Positions 35,956-48,099 of a DNA stretch of 64,000 nt are shown in pieces (the first letter of the stretch is position 1; each line of letters starts with the position of its first letter). Source of the DNA: Epiperipatus broadwayi (taxonomy: Eukaryota > Onychophora > Udeonychophora > Euonychophora > Peripatidae). The notes beneath the pieces were generated by a model, which was given only the letters and a program-made list of their open reading frames with translations, did not search any database and was not told the origin of the DNA. Location: the NCBI GenBank assembly GCA_028023455.1, contig JAQFVV010012404.1, forward strand, positions 14,867,000 to 14,930,999, written 5' to 3'. The position numbers and the translations under genes were made by a program.

Positions 35956-38539
35956 TTTTTTTATATAAATATTAAGAAATACATGAATTAATAATATTTA
36001 TTCATGTTAACATGAAGTACACCCACCCTGTGCAAGTACCAAATGATTTTAAAATCATGATTGATTATTGTTTCAACTATATGATATTGAACTAAATAAA
36101 CATCTAAAAATAATTTTCATTTTATCAAAATTAAATGAGAATTCCAAAAATAAAAGTAAATAGAATTTAAATTTTTAAGTATAATTTTTATTAACGCTAA
36201 ACTTACATTTGAAACTAGTTAACTGGTAAATAATTATAAAATTTTAAAGTAAATTATTTATTCTTTATATTAATTGTCTATTTTCTTATATAGTTATCTT
36301 TATTGGCAATAAACTCAATTAGACATTTTTTGAGTTAAATATTTTGAAAATGACCTCCATTTTAATTACTTCAATTAATTTTAATCTAATTATTTTATTT
36401 ACCTCTCACCCAATTTTTATTTATTTATTTATTTAAAAAAACAGCTTTTACAGAAAAAAATAAATAAAAATAAATTAACATTGATTTTTTTTTTTTTCAC
36501 AATAAAAGTTTTATACTTTTATTTTTATTCTTGTAAATACCTTCTTAAAAATCCTTTTTAAAAATATACAATAAATATACCCAAAAAGATTGTAATATAA
36601 AATAATATAATACATATACACATACAGTTACGAATCAGTAGTTAGAAAGGTAGCCTTTGATTTTAAATTAAAAATTTCAAATTCTTAATATCAATATTGC
36701 ATTACTTATTCTATAATTAGTAATATTAATTAAATATATTAAATTACTATGAATAAGGAGTATGAAATTAATAATACAAAGAAGTTTAAACTTATTAATT
36801 GGGCAAATATAATTTATTCTGAAAGCAGACTAAGAAATAGTCAGTTATAACTTAAAGCCTGGAGCAATTGGATTATAGCCTTAGTAAACATATACTTTAT
36901 ATAGAATTTGGAAAATATAATTGACTATGTATTAGTCTGTTACCAGAACAGGTTATATTTGCTTGATTAATGTGATTTGTTTAAACTTCTTATATTATTA
37001 ATGTCACACTTCTTGGTCAAGTTGCAACTTTAGTATCTATATAAAAATATCAGAACATAGATAAAGGTGGTACCACTTTTATTGTTAAAGGAGGTTACAT
37101 TGACTACAGGTTGAGATTGTTGATAGCTTAAAAGTTGATTGTTGTTATATATTAAATTAATACTTATATCTTAAAATATACTTTTTAAAAAGATCATTTT
37201 GTAGTAAAAAGAAACAATAATAACAACAAAAAAATACAATCATTATTAATCAAACATTTTTTATAAATATTAGTATTACAAGTGTTTCTGAAACATCAAA
37301 AATTATATATTCTAATATAATCAATAAATTATATTTGCAATGTTATACAAAAAAGTTAATTAATGAAAATGAACTATATATTTATAAATAAGGAAGTTTA
37401 AATATCTATCATGGTTAAAAAGATAAAAAAAATGTATTTATAATCAAATTTAATAAAAATAATTATAGAAAATAAAACTATTTTATTTGAAATATATTAG
37501 CCTAAACAAGTACCGTGTAAACTTCTAAATAAAAGAAAAAAAACCATTAATGCGAATAAAATAAAGCCAATTTTTTTTTAATAAAAAGACATAGAAGTTA
37601 AACAGTAGCAAAAATTCTGGTTTCACTTATCTGTAATTTAAAGAATATTAAGTACAAAGTAAAAAAAAAGAACAACTACTGAGTATTACACAAATGTCAT
37701 AAGAAAATAGCTAACAATTTTTTTTAGTAAAAGTTTAATTTTCTAATGTACTATAAAATAAATTATTACATATTTACAAATTGGTTTACCTAGGAATATA
37801 TAAAGAAATAAAATACAAATATAAGATCAATTTATATTAAATTAGTTAAACTGTTTGATTAATCCAAGATAAAATTTAATAGAAGTGTAATGTTTGTATA
37901 TAAATCCTTTGAAATAATAATAAATAATACACTCACTTATCTTTTTCATTTCATCACAAAAAAATGTTATAGTTCTAATCTTTTAAGCCTCTTGCAGTAC
38001 ACTAGCATCCTGACAATTATTTTTATATTTTCATTTACTGTAAATACTCGACTTTCATTTTACAATTAAACCATTATTATAAATTAGAATATAGTAAAAT
38101 TGACTTTATTTGATAGATATTTTTGTTTAGAAATAAAATAAATTCTAAAAAATCACATTTGAATTTTGCAAATAATTTAAAAATTAGATTTTAATCAAAA
38201 CAAAGCACTGTTTAATCATTCAACTTTTGATAGGAGCAGATTGATTTTGTAAAATGAAGGAAATCTTCTTTGATTGCTTTTTGTATTTAAAATGTGAACA
38301 AATAATTATCATTATCTGATAAATCTATCAATTTATGCTTTAAAAGTGTAAAAGTTTTTAATAATTTTTATGATATTGCTATATTTTTAATAGACTGTGA
38401 GTGATGACATGTTATTAACAGATCATAATTGCCACCACTGTAATTTTCATGGTAACATTGATCTGGAAAAATACAACTTTTTACATTTTTAAATAAAATA
38501 CTTCTGTAGAAAATAAATATGTAATAATATATATTCTTA
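35956..38539. other. AT-rich non-coding stretch
   Basis: No gene or clear repeat is seen beyond poly-A and poly-T runs. Confidence 0.4.
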
Positions 38540-39092
38540 GTGTTTTCTTGAAAGTTTGTGATAATGGTATTTTAATTGTATTTATATATTGGACTATTTC
38601 TGTCATCTAGTATTAAGTATTGAATGTCTTTAGAAAAATTCAACTTTATTTAAACCTTCCATTTCTATTCAACTGTTAGTAATAGCACACAGATTAGTAT
38701 GTGCAAAACATTTTGGGTGATATTATTCTCCCCTCTTCTGGTGTCACTAGCCTGACCAATGACAGTACTAGTATGAGAATTGAACATAGATCCTTAGATT
38801 CTTGAACATTTTGTGTGTATTATTCTCCGCACTTCTTCGGGTATTTTTGGCTGACCAGTAACAGTACTAGCATGAGAATTGGATCCTCAAGAATATACAG
38901 ATTCAGGTTCAATTCCCATGTTAGTACTGTCACTGGTCAGGTAAGCAACATCTGAAGAAGGGAAAATAATATTGCTCAAAACAGTAGGATGTAATTGGAA
39001 GATTTAAATAAAGTTAAATTTTTCTAAAGTTATGCAATACTTAAGACTCGATCGTGGAAATAGTCTAATATACAAATACAACTAAATACAAA
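38540..39092. mobile_element. SINE-like repeats, opposed copies, with B-box
   Basis: A minus-strand copy (about 38562-38797), a short minus piece (about 38813-38885) and a plus-strand copy (about 38886-39092) form an inverted pair. The plus copy has GGTTCAATTCC (38906-38916), which fits the polymerase III B-box GGTTCRANNCC of tRNA-derived SINEs. It is followed by CATGTTAGTACTGTCACTGG and a body ending GGAAATAGTC-TAATATACAAATACAAC. The minus copy has the same order, including TGTTCAATTCTCAT. No A-box is certain. Related copies lie at 19256 and 34520. Confidence 0.65.
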
Positions 39093-39681
39093 TATATATT
39101 CTTGATTTATAATAACTATTAAACTATTATTGTGCAAAAATAATTATAAATATTTGAAAAAACAAATTTTCAATAACTCAAAACATTTTCTTCAAGTAAA
39201 ATTGCAAAATTTGAGACTTCCAAGGAAACAATTGTAACTCATCAATATGGAGTCTATCCATATTTATTTCCCTGCATTTTTGAATCTTCTGACATTTTTA
39301 GAATTTTTTTGAAATTAAAACATTAGAATCAACAAATATATTTAATTTTAACATTGGAGGGGGTGGTATGAAATCTCTCACTAGAGGGCTGTACTTGCAA
39401 ATTGAACTTTTTAATTATTCATATGAAAGAGAGAGACTTGTTAGGAAGAAAGGCAGAGTTAATTCTATGCCAGAAACTATCAATCCAACATGGTTTATCC
39501 TGCAGTTGTCCATGTTATATATTGCAAACTAATTTGTAATAACATTTGAAAGATTTTGTATATCTGCATTTAATGGAAAGGTAGTGATTGATTTAATTTT
39601 TATATAACAAGAATAATTAACTGATATGAAGGCTTTAAAGCAAAAGAGCCAATATGTATTATGATAGGACTTGTTTATTAA

Positions 39682-39896
39682 AACATGCAAAACTCTCCAT
39701 ACAGTATTTCCACTCAGTGCAAGCCAGAGTATCCCCATCTAGTGCCTATTCATCCAATATCCCCATACTAGTTTCTGGTTTGTGGCCTTCATCAATGAGG
39801 AGTCTTGGATCTGAGAGCACTGCACCTAGATATTAGATCCATTGATTACTCTGGCTTGCACTGAGTGCCAATACTGTATGGAAAGTTTTGCCTGTT
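39682..39896. mobile_element. MITE-like inverted-repeat element, copy 2 (AACAGGC family)
   Basis: It has the same termini and core as 32843-33062, with about 52-bp terminal inverted repeats (AACATGCAAAACTC on the left, GGCTTGCACTGAGTGCCAAT on the right arm). TTAA lies on both sides (39678-39681 and 39897-39900), which could be a piggyBac-type target duplication, but TTAA is common here and copy 1 lacks it. The 60-aa ORF over it is not a gene. Confidence 0.75.
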
Positions 39897-40214
39897 TTAA
39901 TAAGTTATAAGCAAGCATAAGAAATGGTTATCATGTGATGTTTATTGACTTGTTTATGTTATATTAGGCAAGCAAAAAGATAGGTTTTTTTTTTTCAAAA
40001 GCTAATTTTTTGTTTCAAATATTTTGAAATATATTTTGAATAATATATAAAATATATTTTATTTTTATGATTGTATTTTTTTTTTTTTTAAGAAGGTTTT
40101 AAATTTCTTATTGGGAAATAAAATATTTTTATATTATTTTAGATAATGTAAAAATTTAAGCTTTTTAAAATATATTTTTAAATAAATTTAGTAGTTTTTT
40201 TGATATATATATAT

Positions 40215-41970
40215 TGTAACGGATGAAAGTTCTTTGAGATTCACATATACTGACCATGAGGGCGCCACTAGTCCGAAATCGGAACTAGACATTTATTTTA
40301 AGGGTGGACAGGATATGCGAACCAAAATGTACTGGACTAAATTCAGGAAGAAACAAGATATCCTAAATATTGTTTAGACAGTTGAGAAATCAAAGCACAA
40401 AGACAAATGTCAGCCAAATTAAGTTAAACAAATTTTAAACTTTTATTTAAAAGCAAAATAACTTATAAGAAAAGTTTACACAAAAATCAATAGGGTTATC
40501 TCTTGTACTAGAAAGACTAAACACATTGCTCCAGCAGACTTACTGACTCTCTAATGACAAATTCTACAGGGAGTAAGCACTTTCATTCAGCAGAAGAGAA
40601 GTCACCTAAATGTTGGTTTTCCTATTCACAGGTATGAAAACAATACATTCTTGAAATAAATCAATGAAACCAGCGCCAGCGAGCTTTTCTAGACCCCCAA
40701 ACAAATGTATCGGGACCAAAATGTCATATGCTAGTAGAAGCTGCATCTTAAAACTACGTTCAAAGCAAAGATGATTGATTTACTTCAAGAACCATGACAA
40801 ATATGCTTCAGAATGAATGGAAAACAAACAAGTAAAACTGATGACTCCCCAACCAAACGATTGGCAAAACGAATCTAAGAATTAATGGTCTCAATAGGAG
40901 ACAAGTAAATCATAAAAAAATCAGTTACTTCTGCCTCAGCATTTAAAGAAGTGAATTACCAATAATTATAATAAAAAATAAATTTATGACAAGTTCTGAG
41001 TACACACTCTGATAAATTTTAACCTATACACATAAATACGAAATAAATTTATCGGAGAGTGCACAGGAGTACGAAAATATGAAAGCTATAAATGCCTTAG
41101 CAGCGAAAGTCTCTCTCACCTGTAATTTACAAAAGGGATACATATTATCTTCCTGCTGGCGATTTATAAAATTACAAAGCAAAAACAATTATAGTTTCTG
41201 CTTTCAGAGAGATAAGAAATGAAGACTATGAAAATAAAGTCACCAGCCAAAAGATTTGGTGATTTGCAAAAGTGCAAACACAGTATTTAAAATTAATTCG
41301 GGCTACTAAAATAATTACAGGTAAGCTTACAAAATATACGTGACTGCCAAAGCATTTAGTAAAAGAAGGCATACAATAGCAAAACTCACATGTCACTCTC
41401 CAATAAACAACAACTGAAAGCAAACTTGGAATCTTAAAACTAAGATTCCAAGACACACGGCAAAGTACAACAAAAGAGAATAAATATAGCTAATCAATAT
41501 GAAGTTAAATATTAATTTAGATTACAGGTTTATTAGATTGAGTGGAGATTTAACGAAAAGAAATTTACCCTGGAAAGAATAACAGAAAATTTCATCTTAC
41601 TATCAGTTCGCATAGAGTGCATGCGTTTGTCCTTAGTCCATTTTCAGATCCTTTGACAGTGGCAAGGTAGAGGCAGTGTTTATTTTAGAGGCTCATGGCA
41701 TGACTGAAGGAGAGCTGGCAGGCATGGGTCCATCCTTTGTTTAAATTAGCAAGACATTCTAATGATGGCAAAATTCATAGTGGTAAATTTTGGCATCTTG
41801 CACATTAACGAAGTTTGTCGATAATGGTTTAAGTTTTTAGCAGGAATTAAATGTCCGAACTGCTATCCAAAATCGTGTTACTCTCAGCAGGCAATAATCC
41901 AAGTGTCTATTTCTATACTCAATCTCTTCTATCTAAAAATTGGTGGGCTATCCTTGCCTCGCTACATTTC
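40215..41970 (+). mobile_element. LTR-like or other unclassified element, less AT-rich block
   Basis: The block begins TGTAACGGATGAAAG after a TA run and is distinctly less AT-rich than its surroundings up to roughly 42060. TGTAACGG is a common start of Ty3-type LTRs in animals. A candidate end is CTCGCTACA at about 41966, but no target duplication is visible. No ORF above 80 aa reads as protein. TGTAACGGAATAAAG at 44421 may be another, truncated copy. A solo LTR is the leading guess. Confidence 0.35.
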
Positions 41971-42168
41971 CCGTGAAAAACTTTCATTAGTCTCTAATTC
42001 TAGATCTCAGGCAGGGCAAATATTAATTTCCCGCTCAATCTAATTTAAGAATTCCATCCAGGGATTATTGAAACAAAAACAACAACACAATTAAACCTCC
42101 ACTTTTTTTTAGAATTAACTTTTAAAATGACTGAAATAAAAACAACAGGAATATATAATTAGCAAGCT

Positions 42169-42203
42169 TGCCTGTTTTTAATCAAATTGATTAAAACAGG
42201 CAA
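42169..42203. repeat. Palindrome made of two AACAGGC termini
   Basis: TTGCCTGTTTTTAATCAA faces its near-perfect reverse complement TTGATTAAAACAGGCAA. These are the outer few bases of the AACAGGC repeat, facing outward with no body on either side. Confidence 0.6.
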
Positions 42204-44567
42204 AGAAAGTAAAGTATTTATTAAATCAATTTTATAAACAAAGTAGTGAAAGTAAACTATTTTAAATATAAACACGTAAGCTTTTTTTTTTTTTTTAATA
42301 ATAATAAAAACATTTTAATGACAAAAACAACTTAATTAAGTTGTTTTTTCCTTTTTAAATTTTAGTAATAAAACAACTGAATCAGAAATCAGTCTGGTTC
42401 AATATATATATAATTTAGTTATTTTTAAAAATATTTTTAATAATAATTATGCTAATTTGCACAAATTCTATTTACTCAAATTTCAGTTACATGAAAAATT
42501 AAATCATGCCATGTTAGCTTCAGTGTAATAGTATGGAATTTTTCAAGTAAAGAGAAGGGCATAAAGATTATTCTTTTGTTTTATCTTTTACAAAGAAATA
42601 ATGAAGAATTTCAGAATATATATATTTTTAAAAAATAAAGAATTTTTTTCATGAAATTGGTAATTATAATTTATCTCATCCTCATCATTAGTTCTTTATT
42701 CTAAAGACTATTATCATCTGGTATTCTTTTAATTCACTATAGTCCTCAATGAGGTATCAATCATCTCTTTTTCATGTATTTTTTTATTTCTACCATGTCT
42801 CTTAGTAAATTGGGCTGCCTTAGTAATACCTTATTTATTTTATAATTATTTTTGGTGATGTATTTTTGATTTTTTAAAGAAAACCTCATTATGAGTGTGT
42901 TTATAAATGTTAAAAAGTTTTATAGTATAAATATGTTAAATAATGCTTATTATACAAATTATATATATATATATATTTGTTATTATTCATACTTTTCACT
43001 ATTCATATTTGGAATCAAATATTACAAATAAGGTAAAAATTGTGTAACCTGAATTTCCAACTTATGGGTCATAATTATCATGTGGATTATAGTGTTTTTT
43101 TGGTAGTTTGTGTGTTTTAGTTTTCGTTCTAATTACTTTTAGGGGAAATTTGCAAAGCATTTATTTCAACCTGGCTATAGTACAGGGTCCTACTGGAAGT
43201 CATAACAGCACTCTTGATTAAATAAAAAGACATAAGGTTCACTGCAGCAGATATTTTTTTTTTTTTAAATTAAAAGATCACCTTGTTTATACATAATGAA
43301 TATTTTTTATTATTTTAATTACTTAATATGGTAGTGCTTTAATATTTTTATTTTATTTTTGCTCAGCAGAATATGGTTTTTAAATATTATCGAATTTTGT
43401 ATGTAAATAAAAATATTTTATTTCAAAGCCTATGACTACTGATGGTTTTATAATATATATGCGATGCTGAATTTTTTCAGATTGTGTTTTAGACACAATT
43501 AATTTATTTTTTGAAAAGGTGATAAAATAATATTAGTAATAAAAATTTCAGGAAAACAAATCGTTATTAAGTTTAAATTATCAAATTACATATAGTAAAT
43601 ATAAAATTAAAATAGTATACTTTTTAGTTTTGTGCTGGAAAAAAATTTTTTTTTTAATGTGTTTTCTTTCCTCAATTAAAAATACTATTTTATGCAAATG
43701 TAGCGACAGAAGAGGCGGATCGCTGGTTATTTGGCTATTATTAGAGGGAATCATAACTCGATATAGGAAAACCACTACTCTATAAGATTGTTTTGAATTG
43801 TGAGATTTTCTATTTTTTTTCAAAAAAGTAGTCTTTTATAAATATATATACATTGTTTTATTTAGGAGTAAAGTTTCTTATGAAAATAAATTCATTAATT
43901 ATTTAATTGATATTGAATAATGTTTGTTTACTTATGATTTTTGTATGTGTATTATATATAAATAGTTTATATAATTTAGAATTTCTATTTAAATATATTG
44001 CATTTGTAAATTTACATATTTATGAAAACTTGATTTTATACAAAATAAAAAAAAATTGCTTGGGTTTTATATTGTCTTTTAATATTTTAAATTATTAAAG
44101 CTTTGATAAGATTATTTTTAGATTATTTTTCAAAAGTATTTAATATACGAACTTAATGATATCTCTAAATTGTTTAAGTCATTCTAAGATCTGCTAAATT
44201 AATCAATTCAGAAGTAGAATCTTGTAAAGTGCAACAGCATGTTATTAATTTTCATCACACTATATTAGAGGCAAAGAACATGCCATTAAAGATATGACAG
44301 CTGACTAGAGAATTGTTTATTTTAAATCACTCTGATTAAAAGTTTCAATGTTTTTGTTTTTGTTTTGCATATTTAATTTGTTTATATAATATATTTTAAT
44401 GGATACAAAATAATATATATTGTAACGGAATAAAGTATGAGGCACATATATATATATTTAAATGTCCTTATAATCATAATTTAGTACCAGTTTAGCAATG
44501 TTATTAAATATTCTATTAAATATATAAAAAAAGATTCTATACCCTATTCTAATTTGATAATGATTAT

Positions 44568-45298
44568 ATAATAAAAATGAATTTCTGAACTTATGGGCTA
44601 GAACAATATATTGGCATACTCTTTTCAAATAAGGTGAGAAGAAAACTAATTTATAAAAGTTATTATATCTTACTCTCATTAATCAATTTAATTTACTATA
44701 TATGTCACTGACACACATAATTAACTTTATTAATAAAAGCAATGTTGAAAAACTCTAAAAGAAATATAGGTTATATTTCTTGATTATCATCAATTTACAA
44801 ACATTTATATGAGAATTCATTATTCTAATAACTATTTATAATCAGAAGAAATTAAATAGATTCCTAAGAGTATCACTTTTTTTTTTTATAGAAGACTACA
44901 TATGATCAAGTACTATCCTTATTATCTTATCCTAATTCTAGCCACTAACCACCATTCCAACATATCCACCAACTTAGAACATAAGCACATTCAGGAATTT
45001 AAAGAAGCTATAAATTTAAATAGATGATGGAAATAAGACAATAATTAAATAAAATCAGGATAGATACTGATTTTAGTTTTAAGTAACAAAAACAAATTTT
45101 TATTAAATTGATTAATAAAAAAAGATTATTCAAAGTTTTATGCTCATATGTTCAGATATAATAAAAATGAATTTCTGAACTTATGGGTCAGAAAAATATA
45201 TTGGCACATGAAATTTCAAATAAGGTGGGAAGAAAAAAACTTAATATCTAGCTCTCATTAATCAATTTAATCTACTATATATGTCACTAAATGCATAA
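44568..45298 (+). repeat. Direct repeat pair of about 140-150 bp
   Basis: Copies at about 44568-44720 and 45160-45298 share AATGAATTTCTGAACTTATG, ATATATTGGCA, TTTCAAATAAGGTG, CTCTCATTAATCAATTTAAT and CTATATATGTCACT. They are separated by about 440 bp of other sequence. Confidence 0.75.
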
Positions 45299-46849
45299 TA
45301 ATAAAAATATTTTACAAATATAAAAAAAAAAATTTCTGCAGGTTTAATAATCTTTAAATTTATTATTCAGATATCTTTCTAAAACTATAAATGTGTTTTT
45401 AATATAATATTATTTAAATATTATTTTACTCCATTTTTAGTTTTTTAATTTCGCAAGTTTAGATCTCTTTGTATTCCTTGCACTATATATTTTTTCATTA
45501 CAATAAACTAGCAGCAACTTTTTTCCTTTCAAAATACCTTTATTTTTTATAAACTTCTATTAAGATCTTAGGGTAGAGCTAAGTTTCATATCATTATCTA
45601 TAGATTATTAACTATAAGGTATGGCAAAGCATTATTTGAGAAATTAATTTTTGGAAACATATGACTGTATTTGGCACACACTATTGGAAGCCATTTTCAT
45701 AGAGATATGTTCTATTATGACTAGTCGAAAATTAGATCTAAAAAGTATCTTTTTTATATGGATAGCTGTTAACAAGCTGTGATTGGTATTTATTTCTTTT
45801 CTGTAATTCTGATATTGCACTGAACTATGATGAAGGTGACTGAATGTAGATTGATCTGACTGCTTTTACGAAGCGATGTAAATATTTTGAATGAAGATGA
45901 ATAAATGATCCAGATGTCATTCTTATCTTTTTATATATACTTTTTGAACCTGACAAAAATTAGTTTTCCTAGCCAACAAGTCTAGTTTTTACTTATTAAT
46001 AGTTTTCTTTAGTGTTAATGTACATTAATTACTGCCTGTTCTCTGTTTTCATAGAACTTATTTAAAAAATAATTTATAAAGATTAATCTTTTAATTATAA
46101 AACTTCTTTTTTGAATTAATTAAATATAATACATTTAAAAAAAAAAAAATTAAATGCCTTTTTAAAAAATATAAACAAAATTTTTTATAAGCTCTTTAAT
46201 TCCATATTTTTATCTCTAAATTTTCTAAATATGGTTTTACCTTTATATTTTCAGTACTCACATATTAGGCCTGCAACATATTATACCTGCTATGCCATTT
46301 CACATTTGTATCAATTCACTGATAATTTCCTAATCTTGTGATCTGATCAAATAATGTGTACACTGGAACTTGTACAAACATAAAATGATAAATTTGTCAA
46401 AATGGACCATGTGCACATGATATTTTCACAAGATTTATAAAGTTATTGGCACTCTGAATAGATATAGGAAAAGGTGCAGTAGCTTTAATATGTGATACTA
46501 ATTGTATCAGACTAAATCTGAAAAAGTATATTTTTAACAATATAAAAAATATAAATTTCACCCAAAAATATTAAATATGAAATAGCATTATGCAATTCCC
46601 AAAGCATTATGCAATTCCCGTATCTTAATATATCTAAATATTAAAGTCTAAATATTATATCTAAAGTATTATGTCTATATCTGGCATGAAATTATAAAAT
46701 ATTTAGAATGAAAACATATTTACTGTGTAATATATAACAGGAATTGCCACAATGTAATTATATCTACTTTATTTTAAATGGATAAAATTTTATTCCAAAA
46801 TGGAGGCTTAAAGTAAATTTTATTTTATTTTTTTTCAAAATGGAGACTT

Positions 46850-47450
46850 ACTCAACACATGATTACATGAAAATGGTTATAACCGGCAGTTTGTAATTCA
46901 ACAATTTTATAGGCTTTCCAACAGTCTGAATAAATTATTGATTCTTTTTCCATATTTTGTTTGATGGCTTTCATTAGAGTTGCTGTTCTATCATGAATTC
47001 TCGTGATGAAACACTTCTCAGTCTCCCTGCACAAGCCATCAAACATCCATTGTTCTGGAAGAATTCATCCAGCTTGGTTTTTTCCTTTTATGCAAAAGGC
47101 TCTTGACAATTTCAATGATTTTGTTAGGGCCTCCAATTTTGTATTTTTCTTGCCCTATCATCACAGTGGCACAAACTTTCTATGTATAATTATTACAGTC
47201 TATTACAGTTTGTTTGCATAACCAAGCTCTGTTTCCTCCAATTCTATGGATATTACTTTGTGAGCCCAGCTGTAAATAAATCAGATTGCCATCAAAAATG
47301 GAATTCTGGAACTCTCCAACCATGTTCCCTTATGAAGGCCTATTTTATTATTACATCCTTGAATGTTACAATGACAGTGCTTGTCCAAAGTGTGGATGTA
47401 CTCGATTGCATTGACCTCAGTAGAGGATAAACTCCAAATGTTCATCATTT
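46850..47450 (-). pseudogene. Merlin transposase relic
   Basis: On the minus strand, blocks parallel to the intact transposase at 20579 appear in order. They are YIHTLDKHCHCNIQGC, GLHKGTWLESSRIPF, KIGGPNKIIEI, PEQWMFDGLCRETEKCFI and IIYSDCWKAYKIVELQTAGY. The first catalytic Asp-Glu pair (DE after VEI in the intact copy) reads VK here, so the active site is destroyed. The second Asp (SDCWKAY) remains. The C-terminal part with the third acidic residue is missing after a stop near 46850. Several frameshifts and a deletion near the N terminus confirm decay. No terminal repeats were found around it. Confidence 0.88.
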
Positions 47451-48099
47451 TGTATTATTTTTAAAAAAATGTAGCATTAATCAGAAAATGGAAAAGTAAA
47501 TCAGCACTGAAGTAAAATAACACTTTGTAAATTTGGACAATAAATAAGTAAATTTATCATGTAACACATTGGATTAGATCGAATGAGATTGCAGTGTTTG
47601 ACAGTATCGCAAGGTTAGATATTTATTATGAATAATATGAAAAGGCTTAGCATGTATTTTGCATTGCAAGTCTAATATGTAAGTACCATATTTTCTATCA
47701 AAAAAATAAAAAAACTTTAAATATATCTATAAGATTTTATAAAAAAAAATGTCATAGGAATCCCTAGGATCTCAAAATACAAATATTGAATTTAAGCATT
47801 ATAAGTAACAATTTAATATTTATTAATCTGTAGAATATTTATCTTTATAAATATTTTATTTATTTTGATATTAATATATTTGACTCAAATACCTACTAAC
47901 TTTATAACTATACATAATCATTATCACTAGAGTAACTTTTGGTCTGCTTTTAACTTTTTAAGTATTTATTTGATTATTTATTTCTTAATAGTAATTTTAT
48001 GAATGAATTCATCACTGGATGAATTTATATTGTTACAATATATATATAAATGCATAGTATATGTGAAACATCATCAACCATTATTGACCCAGTCACCCC
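47451..48099. other. AT-rich non-coding stretch
   Basis: Nothing recognisable is seen between the Merlin relic and the 3' end of the RTE-like LINE. A TA run lies at about 48039-48048. Confidence 0.4.

Larger units (their letters stand above)
42071..46849. other. AT-rich non-coding stretch with small repeats
   Basis: It holds the 42169 palindrome, a TA run (42960-42976), the direct repeat pair at 44568 and 45160, and a 20-bp tandem (AGCATTATGCAATTCCC at 46583 and 46603). No gene is seen. Confidence 0.45.

Noticed and set aside
43581-43823. 80-aa minus-strand ORF over a slightly GC-richer patch
   Set aside because: It is lysine- and hydrophobic-rich with no domain; the GC-richer patch (43690-43790) is too short to interpret.
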